Below, in pieces: positions 46,423 through 58,869 of a DNA stretch of 64,000 nt. A program made the position numbers and the translations under genes. Source of the DNA: Cryptomeria japonica (Eukaryota; Streptophyta; Pinopsida; Cupressales; Cupressaceae); assembly GCF_030272615.1 (NCBI RefSeq), contig NC_081408.1, positions 338,178,793-338,242,792 on the forward strand. The letters are read 5' to 3'. Every line of letters starts with the position of its first letter. Position 1 is the stretch's first letter. The notes beneath the pieces are model-generated. The model saw only the letters and a program-made list of their open reading frames with translations, made no database searches and was not told the DNA's origin.

Positions 46423-48216
46423 GGATTTTTAGAAATACCTGCCTCAAAGATGGTTCTTTGGGTACCATCTGCTAAATTCCTGCTTGTTTCCAATGATCTT
46501 TTTTTGACATTTGAATGTCTTCCTAGAGAAGTGTGTTGTACTCCCACATCACCAAGCCTGCTTCTGGTGTTTCTAGTCAGTGTACTATTGACTAGGTTAT
46601 TGTTATTCTTTTTTTTTTGCTTCTTCCTTCTTTTATCCTCTACTACTTCTTCATCCTCCTGCTTTGTTTCATTCTTCCCCAGTGCATTTTTTATGTCCTC
46701 TTCATCTCCCCATTTTGGATCTTGTTCCTTCGAAAAGGCCAACGTTCCCTTTGCTGGGGTGGTTAATGAAATTTCTGATAGCCCTTGGCCTAGAATGGTA
46801 TCAAGTTGGACCTCCTGGAACCAGTCTATTTCTTTATCTTGATCTTGAGATTTTGAAACAAGGTTAAAGTTATCTCCTTCCTCTTTGTTATCTGTGGGCT
46901 TTTTATCTACTTTCTCTAACTCTGTCTTGTCCTCTTTCTGATCCTCTTGCTGAGTGTTGTCTTTTTCTTTGTGCTCTGATTCCTTAACACTCTGCTCCAA
47001 CATCTGAATCTTTAGTTCATTACCCACTTCACTGGTGATTTCTTCCTCCACCCGTCCTATCTGAGATTGCTTCTCCTGATTAGGATCATTGGATTCTAGG
47101 GCTTTTAGTGGCTTGTCCACTTTTTTCTAAACCTTAGTTTGGAGATGGGGTTTATCCTCTATAGTTGGACATTTTTTAGCCTAGTGTCCAACTTTTTTAC
47201 AATGAAAACAGGAGAAGGGGATTGTTTCATAAACAATATTCTCCTTCCACTTCCCCAGTTTTGATTCTATCTCTATTTCCTCTAGCATGTTCATATCAGG
47301 TCCGAATCCAACATAGATCCTAGCATAGATCAGCCTTCTTTTGGATGTCGTGACCTGGTCAATAGTGATAAGCTCCCCAAAGGTATTGGCAATTCCTGCA
47401 AAAACATCTTCCTCCCAAAATTCCATTATGAGCCCAGGGAGCTTGACCCACACCGGGACTTGAACCAAAAAATTCTTTCCTTTCGCTACATTAGGGTACC
47501 ACTTTTGTATGTACATGATGTATTTTCCTATTGCCCAAGACCCACTACATAGAATGTTTCTTCTATCCTCATCACAAGAAAAAGATAAGGATAGACAGCC
47601 TTTGTTCATTGCTACCACATCAACCTGACCTTTCAGGTTCCACTTTCTTTTGACAAATCCATGAACTATTTCTATATTAGGTCTAGACCAAAAAAAATTA
47701 CCAATCAAAGTATTTTCCATTCTAGCAATGTTTTGATCAATGATTTGGTCTGGAACAATGATAGCAAACTTGCCCTAAGACACATTCGAGGAGTTTTTAA
47801 TAGGAGGCGATGAGGACTTACCTTTAGGCTTAACCCCAAACAACGAGGACCACTTACGTATCTGTCCATTAGGTCCCCCCTTAGGGCCCATTGATGAAAG
47901 AACCTTTTTCGGATGATCTTTACCTTCCACCGTGTTCTCTGAGACACAAGTCGCTTGTTGTCCTTGGGCTCCTTCCTTGTTGCCATCTTCTATTTTTAAA
48001 GTTTGAACCTGCCCTTTCCCGCTCTCATCTGCTAACTACACTTCACATGGTGTTGGCCCTCCCCCTAGGTCCCCCAAATTCACGGGATCATCGGGGTCCT
48101 TACCATCTGAACCCCCTCCATCTGCAGGAATTTTCTGAATCATCTGCCGCATGCTGCCCCAATGTCGATCCAGAACTCCCACTCAAATTTGAATTCTGGA
48201 ACCGATCGCCCTCCAT
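46419..48216 (-). pseudogene. LINE-C ORF1: DUF4283 and zinc-knuckle RNA-binding protein
   Basis: Starts at ATG 48216 (MEGDRFQNSNLSGSSGS), with a frameshift near 48150, then reads to TGA 46419-46421. The N-terminal linker is Gly/Pro/Lys-rich. The DUF4283 domain lies at ~47.7-47.3 kb (ENTLIGNFFWSRPNIEIVHG; GSWAIGKYIMYIQKWYPNV). A CCHC knuckle, CFHCKKVGH-x-AKKC, is at ~47.2 kb, with TAG inside it. The C-terminus is Glu/Lys/Gln-rich, hydrophilic and basic at the end (KRRKKQKKKNNNN). It would coat LINE RNA. Three TAG stops and one frameshift disable it. The stop overlaps the ORF2 start as ATGA. Confidence 0.88.
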
Positions 48217-48238
48217 TTTCGAGGTGCAGTCATTGTTA

Positions 48239-48252
48239 TCCAAACAACTAGT
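48239..48252. repeat. LINE-C target-site duplication, right
   Basis: tccaaacaactagt; see 40243-40256. The Copia-1 LTR resumes here and runs to 48312. Confidence 0.9.
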
Positions 48253-48312
48253 TTTGACATCAATGACAAAACATCAATGCAACACATAATCAATTCCACC
48301 AAATGGCCAACA

Positions 48313-48317
48313 CATTC
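48313..48317. repeat. Copia-1 TSD, right
   Basis: CATTC, identical to 33308-33312; the outer element resumes after it. Confidence 0.85.
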
Positions 48318-49150
48318 TAAGTAAATCATTAAGCAAGTAAAATACTAAATACACAATGAGTGATCCATACGAGAAGGGATATAGGTCTGTCTTCATTAGT
48401 CAAAGATTGTCCAACAATTAACACCTCAAGAATTTGCACAAATCATTAACAACATTCTCCTTTACCATCTTATAAGTTACGTACACCATAGTATAAGAGG
48501 TTGAACCTTTTCGGTTCCTATAATATACTTTGTATGAAACACCAATGTTTGCATATCTAATAGCCATGTTATCTATAGTGTCAATTCATAGGGATATATT
48601 TTATTAGACACAACTATTCACTTCATCATTATTGATAGATTTCAAGGTAGGTATGGTTACGAATGAATATAAACGAGTTAAATCACTTAAGGCCAATTTC
48701 AAAATTTGATATGGTTGATCTATTCACAAATAATCCTCATGAATTCTTTTAAATATTATTGTTATAATATTTTTATCATGAAAATAGGAAATTAACTCCA
48801 TGCATCCAAACCCTTGTACCCTAGAATAGCATACTCATCCCTAAGTCCTTGTGTGCCATCTACTAGATGAGTTCTCTTGAAATACTTAAGTTTTGTATGA
48901 TCATATTCTTCTAAAGGGACATGAATATAACTAAAAATCTCTTCCTTATGTACCATATTGTTGCGAATAGCATAAAATTCTCCAATTTGGTCATCTAACA
49001 CCGAAATAAATGGTCTAAATTGTAAACCAGGCCTAGCCTTCTCATTGTTATTGATAATTTTAGGATTTGTCATCTGAGAAAGATTCAAACAAGATAAATA
49101 CCCTGAACATTTCTTCTTCACTTCTTCTTGCACTCTACTACTATTAAATC
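48318..49150 (-). pseudogene. Unknown ORF of outer element, N-terminal part
   Basis: Minus-strand reading region upstream of 32146-33307 before the Copia insertion. Its clearest piece is 49133-48792, containing RPFISVLDDQIGEFYAIRNN and LKYFKRTHLVDGTQGLRDEY. It decays (several stops) at 48.79-48.45 kb, then PFSYGSLIVYLVFYLLNDLL leads in phase across the Copia target site into the C-terminal part. No known domain recognised. Interrupted by stops, frameshift and the 15-kb insertion. Confidence 0.5.
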
Positions 49151-49429
49151 ACATTTACACAAATGAATTTTGAATAAGCAATATATAATGGTCAATTAGG
49201 GTTTTTCCAAAAAAGATGATACAATGTAGACCCACAATTGCCAAAAATGGTCTAAAACACAAAAGTTTAAAATCCACTGAAAAACACTTCCACACATCTG
49301 TAGTGCTAAGAGAAACCCAATGCCAATCCAAAAGAGGATAAAAGATGTTATTTTAAGATCTCCTCCTCATATGCAATGTTCTAAGCTAATTACTAAAGGA
49401 AGGGTTTGCACCCATAGAAGGTGGGGATC

Positions 49430-50708
49430 CATCCACAATATTTTCTTTAATCTCAACATCTAACTTCTTCACTTATTTCATCATCATCTTCTCCTTTTCC
49501 TTATTGATGTCAATTTTCCTTTCTGGACCATTAGATCTTTTTGTTATTCTTCTGCAATTTCTTGCAATATGAACCATCTTGTTACAATTGTGACATACTA
49601 GACCTTTTTGAGGTTTTTCTACCATTCATCCTAATATTTCCAAAATTTCTCTTTGTCTTTCACTCAATGACTTTGTGTCTAAAATTTTTGCAAGCATAGC
49701 ATATTCCATTATAAGTTTGGACATAGCTCAAATTTTGGTTTCCATTCCTCATTACTCTATTTTTGCATTCCGTAGCCTTATGACAAAACTTATTGTAAGA
49801 AAAACATCTCATACCAATTGACTAATTTTTGTTCTAACTTCTGCATTCATTTTCTCTATGTCCAAATCCGTTATAATTAAAATAATTTCCATTAAAAGAA
49901 GAATGCTTCATAGGAATAAAAGGAGCTCTTTGGACATTTCTTGAATTCCTAAAGCTTTGATTATTTTGAACTTCATCCTAAACCTTTTCTTTACCTTTGT
50001 AATTTCCTGAGCATTCACCTTCCTTAAAGCCAACTGCACTCTTATCTTTATTCTGTCGCATGAGGGCTTTACATAGTGAACTTGGGTTCTAGCACAAGCA
50101 TTCATGGAATACTAAAGAATCCCCCTATTTTAAAAAAATATTACCCTAAACTCCTTTTTTGTCACCCTCTCCCAATACATAGCTTGAATTAAAGTCCCCC
50201 TATTTTTACCAAATATTGTATTTTTTCATAGCTAGAATCAAAACCCCCCTATTTTCACCGATAGGAAATATATTGCACCCTCATTTTTAAGATATTAAAC
50301 CCCCCAATATGAATGCACGTGATATAATATTACCTAGCTGGTGAAGCCCCCGTGTTCCTGTCTCTAAGATTTCAGAAATCATCCAATACTTCACTACCAC
50401 CTTTGAGCTTTAACCCATTATCAATCTAGTCTTTTGCAATTTTTAGTTCCTCCTTGAGTTTGACAGCTTCTTCAACAAAATTTTCACATTCGTTGGTCTT
50501 CTCATAAAGCTTAGTTTCAAAATTCATCAATAACCTTCTTTCGTCTATCCAACAAATTTCTCAAAAAAGAAATCTTTTCAACTGCCTTCTTATGCTTTTC
50601 TTTGCTATCTTCCAGATCTGCCAAAGCCAATCTCAGTTTTCCTTCCATGTCAACTATGTCATCCACATTATTCCATCCATTCTGATCCATATCATCTATG
50701 TCATTCAA
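49430..50708 (-). pseudogene. Outer element gag remnant with four zinc-knuckle motifs
   Basis: A minus-strand gag relic. The 5' portion (50708-50517) is charged and helical (EGKLRLALADLEDSKEKHKK), probably coiled coil, and continues after a 1-nt shift with NECENFVEEAVKLKEELKIA. After a degraded middle come four knuckle-like motifs: ~49.88 kb YFNYNGFGHRENEC, ~49.80 kb CFSYNKFCHKATEC, ~49.70 kb CYACKNFRHKVIE (last Cys codon reads TGA), and ~49.59 kb CHNCNKMVHIARNC (complete). Three Cys-to-Tyr changes are visible. A Lys/Glu-rich tail follows. Four knuckles exceed the usual one or two. Near 50.12-50.29 kb three short 'aaaataggggg' repeats interrupt the frame. Confidence 0.65.
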
Positions 50709-50778
50709 TCATTCTTCAAACATAGTGTTCAAGATCCAAGATCTACCTCAACAGTTAAGTTGACTCTTCAGGAATCAA

Positions 50779-50793
50779 AGCTCTAATACCAAT
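50779..50793 (-). other. Outer element primer-binding site
   Basis: The element strand reads ATTGGTATTAGAGCT beside the right LTR, an initiator-Met tRNA PBS with the same C-to-T change as Copia-1. Confidence 0.8.
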
Positions 50794-50796
50794 TTT

Positions 50797-51641
50797 TGAA
50801 CACTACCAGATTCTGAGAGGGGGGGTGAATCAACACTCACAAAATATTATCAAATTAAAGTGATTCTAAATTCATCATTCATCAACATTAATGAGCTGAA
50901 ATTAAATTGCAATAACAACAAAAATATCCACATAATGACACCAAACTTTTACGTGGAAAACCCAAACTGGGAAAAACCATGGTGAGAATTAAATACAATA
51001 TATAGTAACAATTTTACAATAGACAAGGATTCCTTCTAGAAAGAGATTACTACTCCAGACTTGTAGACTAATATGCACAACCTCAAGCAAGATACAAAAG
51101 AGAGACTTGCTCAGTTGAAGATCACTTCTCCAGGGAAAGATACAAAATTGATCTCATAAAGCAATAAGAATAATAGATTGAACAGTATTTAAAAAACATC
51201 TATTATATTGCTGATAACAGCTCTCTAAATATACTCATCTGGTAGCTCTATATACCTCCAAACCACTGCTTATACTCACTTCACATCTACCAGTCATCTA
51301 TCCATCTTGCACTCACATCACTTCTACTTCTCTTACTCTCTCTATATCATATCCATATCTATTAAAACCAATATATACCAATCAGATCCAAAAATAATTG
51401 CCACTTGGTCAACCAAGCATGTATGTGATGTGTATATAGAATCAAACCAAAAATATGTTATCCAGAAGGTAAAAAGGATATGTACCAATTCGACACTCCT
51501 TCCAACTACTACCAAAAATGTTTTTCACCCAATCGCTTGAATCAAAAAGCACAAAATGGTACCAAAAACTTGTTCTACAAAACACTATGCTTATCTCGAA
51601 CCAAAGACAAATAAAGTGGTTCATCCAAGAGAACCATGACA
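50797..51641 (-). repeat. Outer element 5' LTR (right, truncated)
   Basis: Starts 'tgaacactacc' and follows the left LTR base by base until 'gaaccatgaca' at 51641; the remaining ~330 bp of the left copy has no counterpart. What follows is the left arm of the palindrome. Confidence 0.85.
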
Positions 51642-51784
51642 AGGTAATTGTACCAAGATGGTGAACGAGAAAATGGACACTGGCAAAAAAATATCCTAAA
51701 ATGGATGAAATGCGATCATGCTTTTAATAAATTCAATAACTACGTATGTGTTAAGGCTCATAAAATTTGAGCCAAAATGCGTAT

Positions 51785-51905
51785 GCAATCTTTAAATTAA
51801 AAATGCAACCGTGTTCTTAAAAATAAAAATGCGATCGTGTTTTGAAAAAAAACGTGATCATGTTTTTTAAAAATAAAAATTCAATCGTGTTATGTTTAGC
51901 AAGGA
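51785..51905. repeat. 'gcgatcgtgtt' minisatellite
   Basis: Four to five degenerate ~37-bp units with 'aaaaatgcgatcgtgtttt' or 'aaaacgtgatcatgtttt'. The mirrored copy is at 61715-61800. GATCGTG/CACGATC is itself near-palindromic. Confidence 0.7.
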
Positions 51906-52577
51906 AAACACGATAGCATTTTACTTACATTAAGTTAGATAAGGAACATGGAGTTAGATGGAAAATCCTTTAGCATTCCCTTTTTCTTTTATCTTCCTTA
52001 TACTTTAAGTTATATTCTATGTATACAAATTGTTAGGATTTGAGAGTGGTTTCAGATCTCTAGGAGTCATAATGCAGATTCTAGATTTTAGGAGATCTTA
52101 TAATTTTTCAAACTTAGTCAAATTTAGATAGTAATCAGTAGGATTCTATCATTATTCTCTTGCTATCTCTATATCTCACACTCTTTGTCTCTCCTAAGCT
52201 CTAGACCTATCTATTTTCCTATATCTCTCATTCTCCTCCTTCTCTACCTCTCTCTATCTCACTCTCTCCTCTCTCCCCAAGCTCGAGATGTTTAAATTTC
52301 TTACTTTATCAAATTTTAGTAATCACTAAGCTCCTATTATTGTTTTCTCTCTCTCTCTTTATTTCACTCTCTTTATCTCCCTCCATCTCTTGAGATATCT
52401 CTCTTCCTATCACTCCCCCTCTCCTCTTCTCTAGCCCATCTCTCTATCTCACTCTCTCCTCTCCTCTCCTCTAAGATTAAAACCTATCTATTTCACCCTT
52501 CTTTATATCTGCCCTCTCTTCTCTAAATACATGACACACATTCTCTCCTCTCTATATCGCCTCTCTCTCCGCCTCCG

Positions 52578-53115
<538 letters not shown>

Positions 53116-53378
53116 CTCCCTCCCTCCCTCCTTTCCTCTTTGTACTCTCTCTCTAACTAATCATCTCTATCTACCCTCCTCTTTGAATACCACTCCTTCC
53201 CTCCCTCACTCTAAATATCCCCTCCACTTCTGTCTATCTCACCTCTCTCTATCTTTCTCCTTCCCTTTGCATCTCTCTTTGTCTCTCTATATAAGTATTT
53301 AGATAAATAGTGTGCAAGAGAGGTAGGTAGACATAGTTAAGTAGAGAGAAATAGAAAGAGAGAGAGAGAGGTAGAGAT

Positions 53379-54438
53379 TGTTAGGTCTCGAATACAATAG
53401 AGAGGGGGGGGTGAATCAATTGTCAAATAAATTTAAAACAAAACAACTTAACCAACTTACTGCTTAATACCGGTGAACCAGTCTTTTATATCGGTGGATA
53501 GTTTTATCAGATAATTGTAATACTGGTAAAGATTAATGCATGAAATAAAAAAGACAAAGTCATCCACAACACATAACACCAATATTTGTACATGGAAACC
53601 CTGTAAGGGGAAAAACCATGGTGGGAAACCTTACCCACAATCAGATGATACTACTACAGATAGTAAGTGTATACAAATGGGGTCTGCACATGGAGAAAAA
53701 CCAAGCGCCTAGAGCTCACTGCTCAATCACAAAATAGGAGTCACACTGACTACAATTGGATGGTTAAATCCAATAAGGATGTACTGCTCAAAATAGCATC
53801 TCCATATGTTGGATTCAGTACCGGTGTAGTTCTGATATGCTTTCACAAAAACCTTGCTTCACCTTCAAAAGATGTCTATGTGTATAGCTCTTCTCAATAT
53901 CACATATACCTTCACACAATTCCTTTTCACGCTTCCTTACCGATCTTACAAATAAGATCTTATATTTATATCATAACCTAAGACCAATTTTAGTAGGTCG
54001 GCTCTACAAGATATTACAATAAAATCATTTTACAAATAAATTAATGCTCAATGCAATAACCGATTCAACATGTCGGCTTAATGCACTTACAACAATAATA
54101 AGTCATCTCCATAGCGTGCCATGATGATCTGGAAAAGATAAACCTGTCGGTGTATAACCTGGACCTATTTGCCAGTAACAACAAATATACAAATACGAAT
54201 ATATCAATAAACAAATCTACAAGACAAGGTGTCCACATGATGTCTTTGACATAACCAAGTGTTTTCCATGCCCTTCCAAGCGTCGGTGATCATTATATCC
54301 TGTCGGTGTACTAGATACCGATGACTGTGCATAAGTCATTTGCTAGCAGGTGAATATTGCTCATTCTCCAAAGTGCTAGAGTTGATAAAGTTTAGTAGGT
54401 GTTGACATCAATGACAAAACCATACCAAAATACCAACA
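53379..54438 (-). repeat. Copia-2 3' LTR (left)
   Basis: Begins TGTTAGGTCTCG and ends '...aataccaaca' next to the PPT complement 'atctccccctttgg'. Contains the conserved G run (53403-53411) and the paired GTGG/CCAC motifs at ~53590-53620. Confidence 0.92.
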
Positions 54439-54789
54439 ATCTCCCCCTTTGGCATTGATGGCAACACAAGATGGAAAAACCATCAAAGTGCCAAAACAGA
54501 AATGCCAAATACCAAAATACCAATAATTATCAAAAACAATCTCTCCCCCTGAGAGTAACATGTGTTTCCTTGTGTTTTTCCATACCAATCTCTCCCCCTT
54601 TGACATCAAATGCCAGAGTTACTACCAAGCCAAGTTCATATACAAAATACCAATCAATACATTATACCAACTACTCCCCCTGAGAAGTAGCTTCCTCATC
54701 AAAGTCTGAAGTAAAAGTTTTTCAGTTAATTCTATCGGTTGATGATAGATATCAACTTCCTAAGTATCTACAGGTGGGGGAATGACCCC
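54439..54789 (-). other. Copia-2 3' untranslated region and PPT
   Basis: The PPT complement at 54439-54452 (element strand AAAGGGGGAGAT). Additional PPT-like 'tctccccctga' and 'tctccccctttg' strings at 54541, 54590 and 54672. No coding. Confidence 0.75.
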
Positions 54790-57700
54790 AAGCTAGTCTC
54801 TAAGATATTCAAAAATCTCCTTAGGCAGAGGTTTAGTGAAAATATCTGCAATCTGCTCTTTAGTATTCACATAAACCAGTTTTATTTCTTTTGCTTCAAC
54901 ATTCTCCCTTAGAAAATTTAGTTTGATAGAAACATGTTTGGTTTTCAAATGTAGTACTGAGTTCTTAGATATATCAATTGTTGCAGTGTTATCACAATAG
55001 ATAGTTATAGGTTCCTTGCATTTTATCTTTATGTCTTTCAACATTTGTTTAAGCCATAGTACCTGTGTGCAATTAGTTGCTGCTGCAACATATTCTGATT
55101 CTGCTGTTGATAAGGATGTACTGCTTTGTTTCTTACTCAACCAAGAAACTAGTCTATTTCCAAGAAAAAATGCTCTTCCAGTGGTGCTTTTTCTATCATC
55201 CACATCTCCTGCCCAATTTGCATCTGTGTATGCACATAATTCAAAGTTTTCATCTCTAGGATACCATAATCCAAGATTTGTTGTGCCTTGTAAGTATCAA
55301 AAAATCCTTTTTACTGCTGATTCATGATTTTCTCTAGGATTACTCTGAAATCTTGAAACAATACATACTGCATTCATGATATCAGGTCTGGTTTCTATCA
55401 AATATAGTTAACCCCCTATCATAGATTTGTACCTAGTTGGATTAACAGGTGTAGATTCATCCCTTAGTGATAGTTTGTCATTTGTAGTCATAGGTGTGCT
55501 TACCGGTTTAGAGTTCTCCATCCCAAATTTCTTTAGTAACTCCTTAAAGTACTTGGATTGACTCAAGAATATACCTTTATCAGTTTGTGAAATCTGCAAT
55601 CCTAAAAATAATTTTAATTCTCCAATCATAGACATTTCAAATTCTTGCTCCATTTCAATAGAAAATTCTTTACATAATCCATCTTCTCCTCCAAAGATTA
55701 TATCATCAACAAAAACTTCTATAACCAAGATGTCATCATTAGTCACTTTATAATATAAGTTGTTGTCAGTATTACCTCCAGAAAAACCAATCTTCAAAAG
55801 ATATTTATCCAATCTTGCATACCAAGCTCTCAGAGCTTGTTTCAATCCATACAAAGCTTTCCTTAACCTGCAAACCATATCTTTGTTATCTGTCAAAGAA
55901 AATCCATTAGGTTGTTCAATGTAAACTTCTTCTTCAAGATCTCCATTAAAAAATGCACATTTAATATCCATTTGATATACTTTGTAGTTCTTGTGTACTG
56001 CAAAAGCCAAAAATAATCTGACTGTCTCAATCCTAGCTACTGGTACAAAGGTCTCATTGTAATCAATTCCTTCTTTCTGAGAATATCCCTTATACACTAG
56101 TCTTGTTTTATTTCTGATAACCTTACCATCTTCATTAAGATTGTTTCTGAATACCCATTTGGTTCCAATTACATTTTTATCTTTAGGCCGAGGAACTAAT
56201 GTCCAAGTGTTATTCTTCTCGATTTGTTCTAATTCTTCTTCCATAGCTTTAATCCAATATTTATCTTCACATGCCTCATTAACTGATGATGGTTAAATTT
56301 GAGAAATAAGACATACCTCTTCATTCGCCAATCTTTCTCTTGTCATAACTCCTTTATACTTGTTTCCAATTATCTAATCTTCAGAATGATTTAGTCTTAC
56401 ATACCAGGGTGTCTTTCTTTGCTGTTGTTCCTCAGTCACAGTGGAATTTTTAGATGGTACCAGTGTAACTGGATCTGCATTCTGTACCGATGCGTTCAGT
56501 GTAGGTTCATTTGTTAGAATTTATGTTGTCGGTTCAGAATCTATATACCTTGAAGTTCCTCTGAATTGTTCATCAATCTTCGCATTTGTACTCTCAACAA
56601 TTTTCTGCAATCTTTTGCTAAAACATCTATATGCTTTACTTTTAGATGAATAACTAAGAAATATTCCTTCATCACTTCTAGGATCAAATTTCCCAATATA
56701 CTCATCTCTTCTAATATAGCATTTACTTCCAAATATTCTGAAATATTTAAGAGTAGGAGTAATACCAAACCATAGTTCATGAGGGGTTTTACCGGTTTCA
56801 CCTTTGATGTGAACTTTGTTGAATGTATAGACCATTGTACTTACTGCTTCTCTCCAATATACATGTGGTAGATTTTCTTTTGATAACATACTTCTAGCTG
56901 CATCCAAGATAGTTTTGTTTTTCCTTTCAACAACTCCATTTTGTTGTGGTGTCCGAGGTGTTGATAGTTGTCTTCTGATTCTATTCACTTCATAGAATGC
57001 ATTAAATTCCTTAGATGTAAATTCTTCTCCTTGATCTGATCTTATACATTTGATTTTCTTATCGGTTTCATTTTCTACCATTGCTTTGAATAGTTTGAAC
57101 TTCCCAAGTGCTTCTGATTTTTCTCTCAGAAAAGTAACCCAACACATTCTAGAATACTCATCAATTATTAGCATGAAATATCTATCACCTTGCAAGCTTT
57201 TGGTTCTAGCTGGACCACATAAGTCAATATGAATTAAGTCAAGAGCATTATTGGATTTTCTTGGAATACTTTTAAAGGTATTTCTAACTTGTTTTCCAAA
57301 TTGACATTCGTTACATACTGTATTGTGAGGTTTGACAATTTTAGGTAAATCTCTAACTGCCTTAGTAGTACCGATTTTCACCATGCAATCAAAGTTTACA
57401 TGACAGAGTCTCTTATGCCATAGCCAACTTTCATGATTTTGCATTTTCCATTTTTGAATTGTAACTGAAATCCTTTCTCAACTAATTGACCAACACTCAA
57501 AAGATTATGCTTTAAACCTTCAACATAGTAAACATTGTCAGTGTTATTCCTACCATCAAGAGATATTGTACCTTTACCTTTGATCAAACAAGCTTGATCA
57601 TCTCCAAATCTCACTAGACCTCCATTATATTCTTGAAAGTTCAAGAATTTACCTTTATCACCTGTCATATGATGTGAGCATCCTGAATCAATGATCCATT

Positions 57701-58813
57701 CATCCTTTACTTCAATTTTAGCTGCCAAGGCCTGCTCTACCGGTTGGACTGTAGGTGTCGATTGATCTTTTGTTATAGCAACAAAAACCCATCCATTGTC
57801 TACCGGATCCTCATCAAAATCATCAATCACTCCTTCATCAGCAAGATAACAAGATTTGTCTTTATTCTTCTTAAATTTGAATCTCTGATATTCAGGGTTA
57901 GGCTTGTATGTCCTTCTAGCTTCTTCTCTTAGTCTAGCATGTCTATCAGGGCATCTTGAAGCCATATGACCAATCTTATTACAGTTAAAACATTTAAAGG
58001 GTGCTTTACCCTCATACTTACTTCCAACTGGACCTTTAGGCATTTTCCTTGCAAATAGTGCTTCAAGTTCTTCAAGTTCTTCATTTTCTTTCCTTCTTTC
58101 TTCAAGTTCTCTTGCATAAAAAGCTTTCCAATCAGATTTGTCAAAGATGATGCAGATGATGTTGATGCTTTAAAGGCTAGATTTGTCTTTATAATAGCAA
58201 CATGACCAAATTCCTCAATTTCAAAGGCTGAAAGTTTTCCAATCAATGTATCTCTAGTTACTAATGTATTAGGCATTGTTCTTAACTCATTTATAGCAGT
58301 GACCTTCATTTTGTATGCCGGTGGCAATCCTCTTAAAACTTTTGAAACAATTTCATCTTCACTTAAGGTTCCTCCACAACATTTAATACCTAAAACAATT
58401 TCATAACTCTTTTCATAAAAGCATAAATCCTTTCATCTTCTTCCATTTTTCAGATTTTCATACCTGACCCGGAAGCTTTCAAGCTTTGCAATTTTGACTG
58501 TGGAATCTCCTTCATTCAGTGTTTCCAGATGATCCCAAATAGCTTTAGCAGTTGATTTGTCTAATAATCCCATGATTTGTTGATTTGCTAATGAGCTCAA
58601 AAGTGTTTCTCTTGCTTTGCAGTCATTTTCTTCATCTTTAGTCAAGTTAGGTGGATTAGGCTAGCTTTAAGTAGGAGCAGTATAGCCATTCTTTGTAACA
58701 TCCCAGATGTCCTTTCCAATGCAATTTAAATGTGTCTCCATTATGATCTTCCATATGCCATAGTTGGTTCCATCAAGTTTAGGACTGTCCTTTCTGAAAT
58801 AGTTAGTAGACAT
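54790..58813 (-). pseudogene. Copia-2 gag-pol polyprotein (broken)
   Basis: Starts at ATG 58813 (MSTNYFRKDSPKLDGTNYGI), 45 bp after the PBS region. Gag with an intact knuckle CFNCNKIGHMASRC (~57.97 kb). Protease IIDSGCSHHMTG (~57.69 kb). A deletion of about 40 codons near 57440 joins protease to integrase with a frame change. Integrase has ESWLWHKRLCHVNFDCM, CNECQFGK, QQNGVVERKNKTILDAARS and WREAVSTMVY (57.44-56.6 kb). RT has [15 protein letters not shown] and FVDDIIFGGED (56.24-55.6 kb). RNase H begins DDRKSTTGRAFFLG and ends IADIFTKPLPKE (55.2-54.79 kb). About six stops, among them TAA at 56293-56295 shared with Copia-1. Better preserved than Copia-1 but inactive. Confidence 0.93.
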
Positions 58814-58854
58814 TGGATCTCCTCAAGCTGTTAAGCTTCTACAAAAGAGGACTA

Positions 58855-58869
58855 AGCTCTGATACCAAT
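58855..58869 (-). other. Copia-2 primer-binding site
   Basis: The element strand reads ATTGGTATCAGAGCT beside the LTR, a perfect match to the initiator-Met tRNA PBS core TGGTATCAGAGC. Confidence 0.92.

Larger units (their letters stand above)
40257..48238 (-). mobile_element. Near full-length L1-type LINE with three ORFs
   Basis: An 8.0-kb LINE on the minus strand inside the Copia-1 LTR, bracketed by a 14-bp TSD. Order 5' to 3': ORF1 (48216-46419), ORF2 with endonuclease, RT and RNase H (46422-42292), an additional ORF3 (42079-40475), and a ~215-bp 3' UTR with a perfect hairpin 27 nt from the end (40285-40302). It ends '...acttaatcaaaa' without a long poly(A). Damage is dominated by TAG stops. 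Probably the youngest insertion of the nest, since its frames are the least shifted. Confidence 0.93.
33313..48312 (-). mobile_element. Copia retrotransposon 1, with nested LINE
   Basis: A complete Copia element in minus orientation with LTRs 33313-34517 and 39111-48312 (the latter split by a LINE), TSD CATTC, PBS for initiator Met tRNA, gag-pol 34882-39052 and PPT. Without the LINE it is about 7.0 kb. The LTRs differ at roughly one base in ten, mostly transitions, so it is old. It landed in the unknown ORF of the outer element. Confidence 0.95.
30499..51641 (-). mobile_element. Outer non-autonomous LTR retrotransposon (gag + unknown ORF, no pol)
   Basis: Flanked by direct repeats 30499-31683 and 50797-51641. 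The minus-strand order is 5' LTR (right), initiator-Met PBS, gag, unknown ORF, polypurine tract (PPT), 3' LTR (left). Once the inserted Copia (33313-48312) is removed, only about 4.1 kb of internal sequence remains, none of it matching protease, integrase or RT. The right LTR is cut at 51641 and lacks the last ~330 bp seen in the left copy. LTR divergence is around one base in eight to ten by eye, making it the oldest member of the nest. The PBS and PPT imply it used a Copia-type partner for enzymes. Confidence 0.8.
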
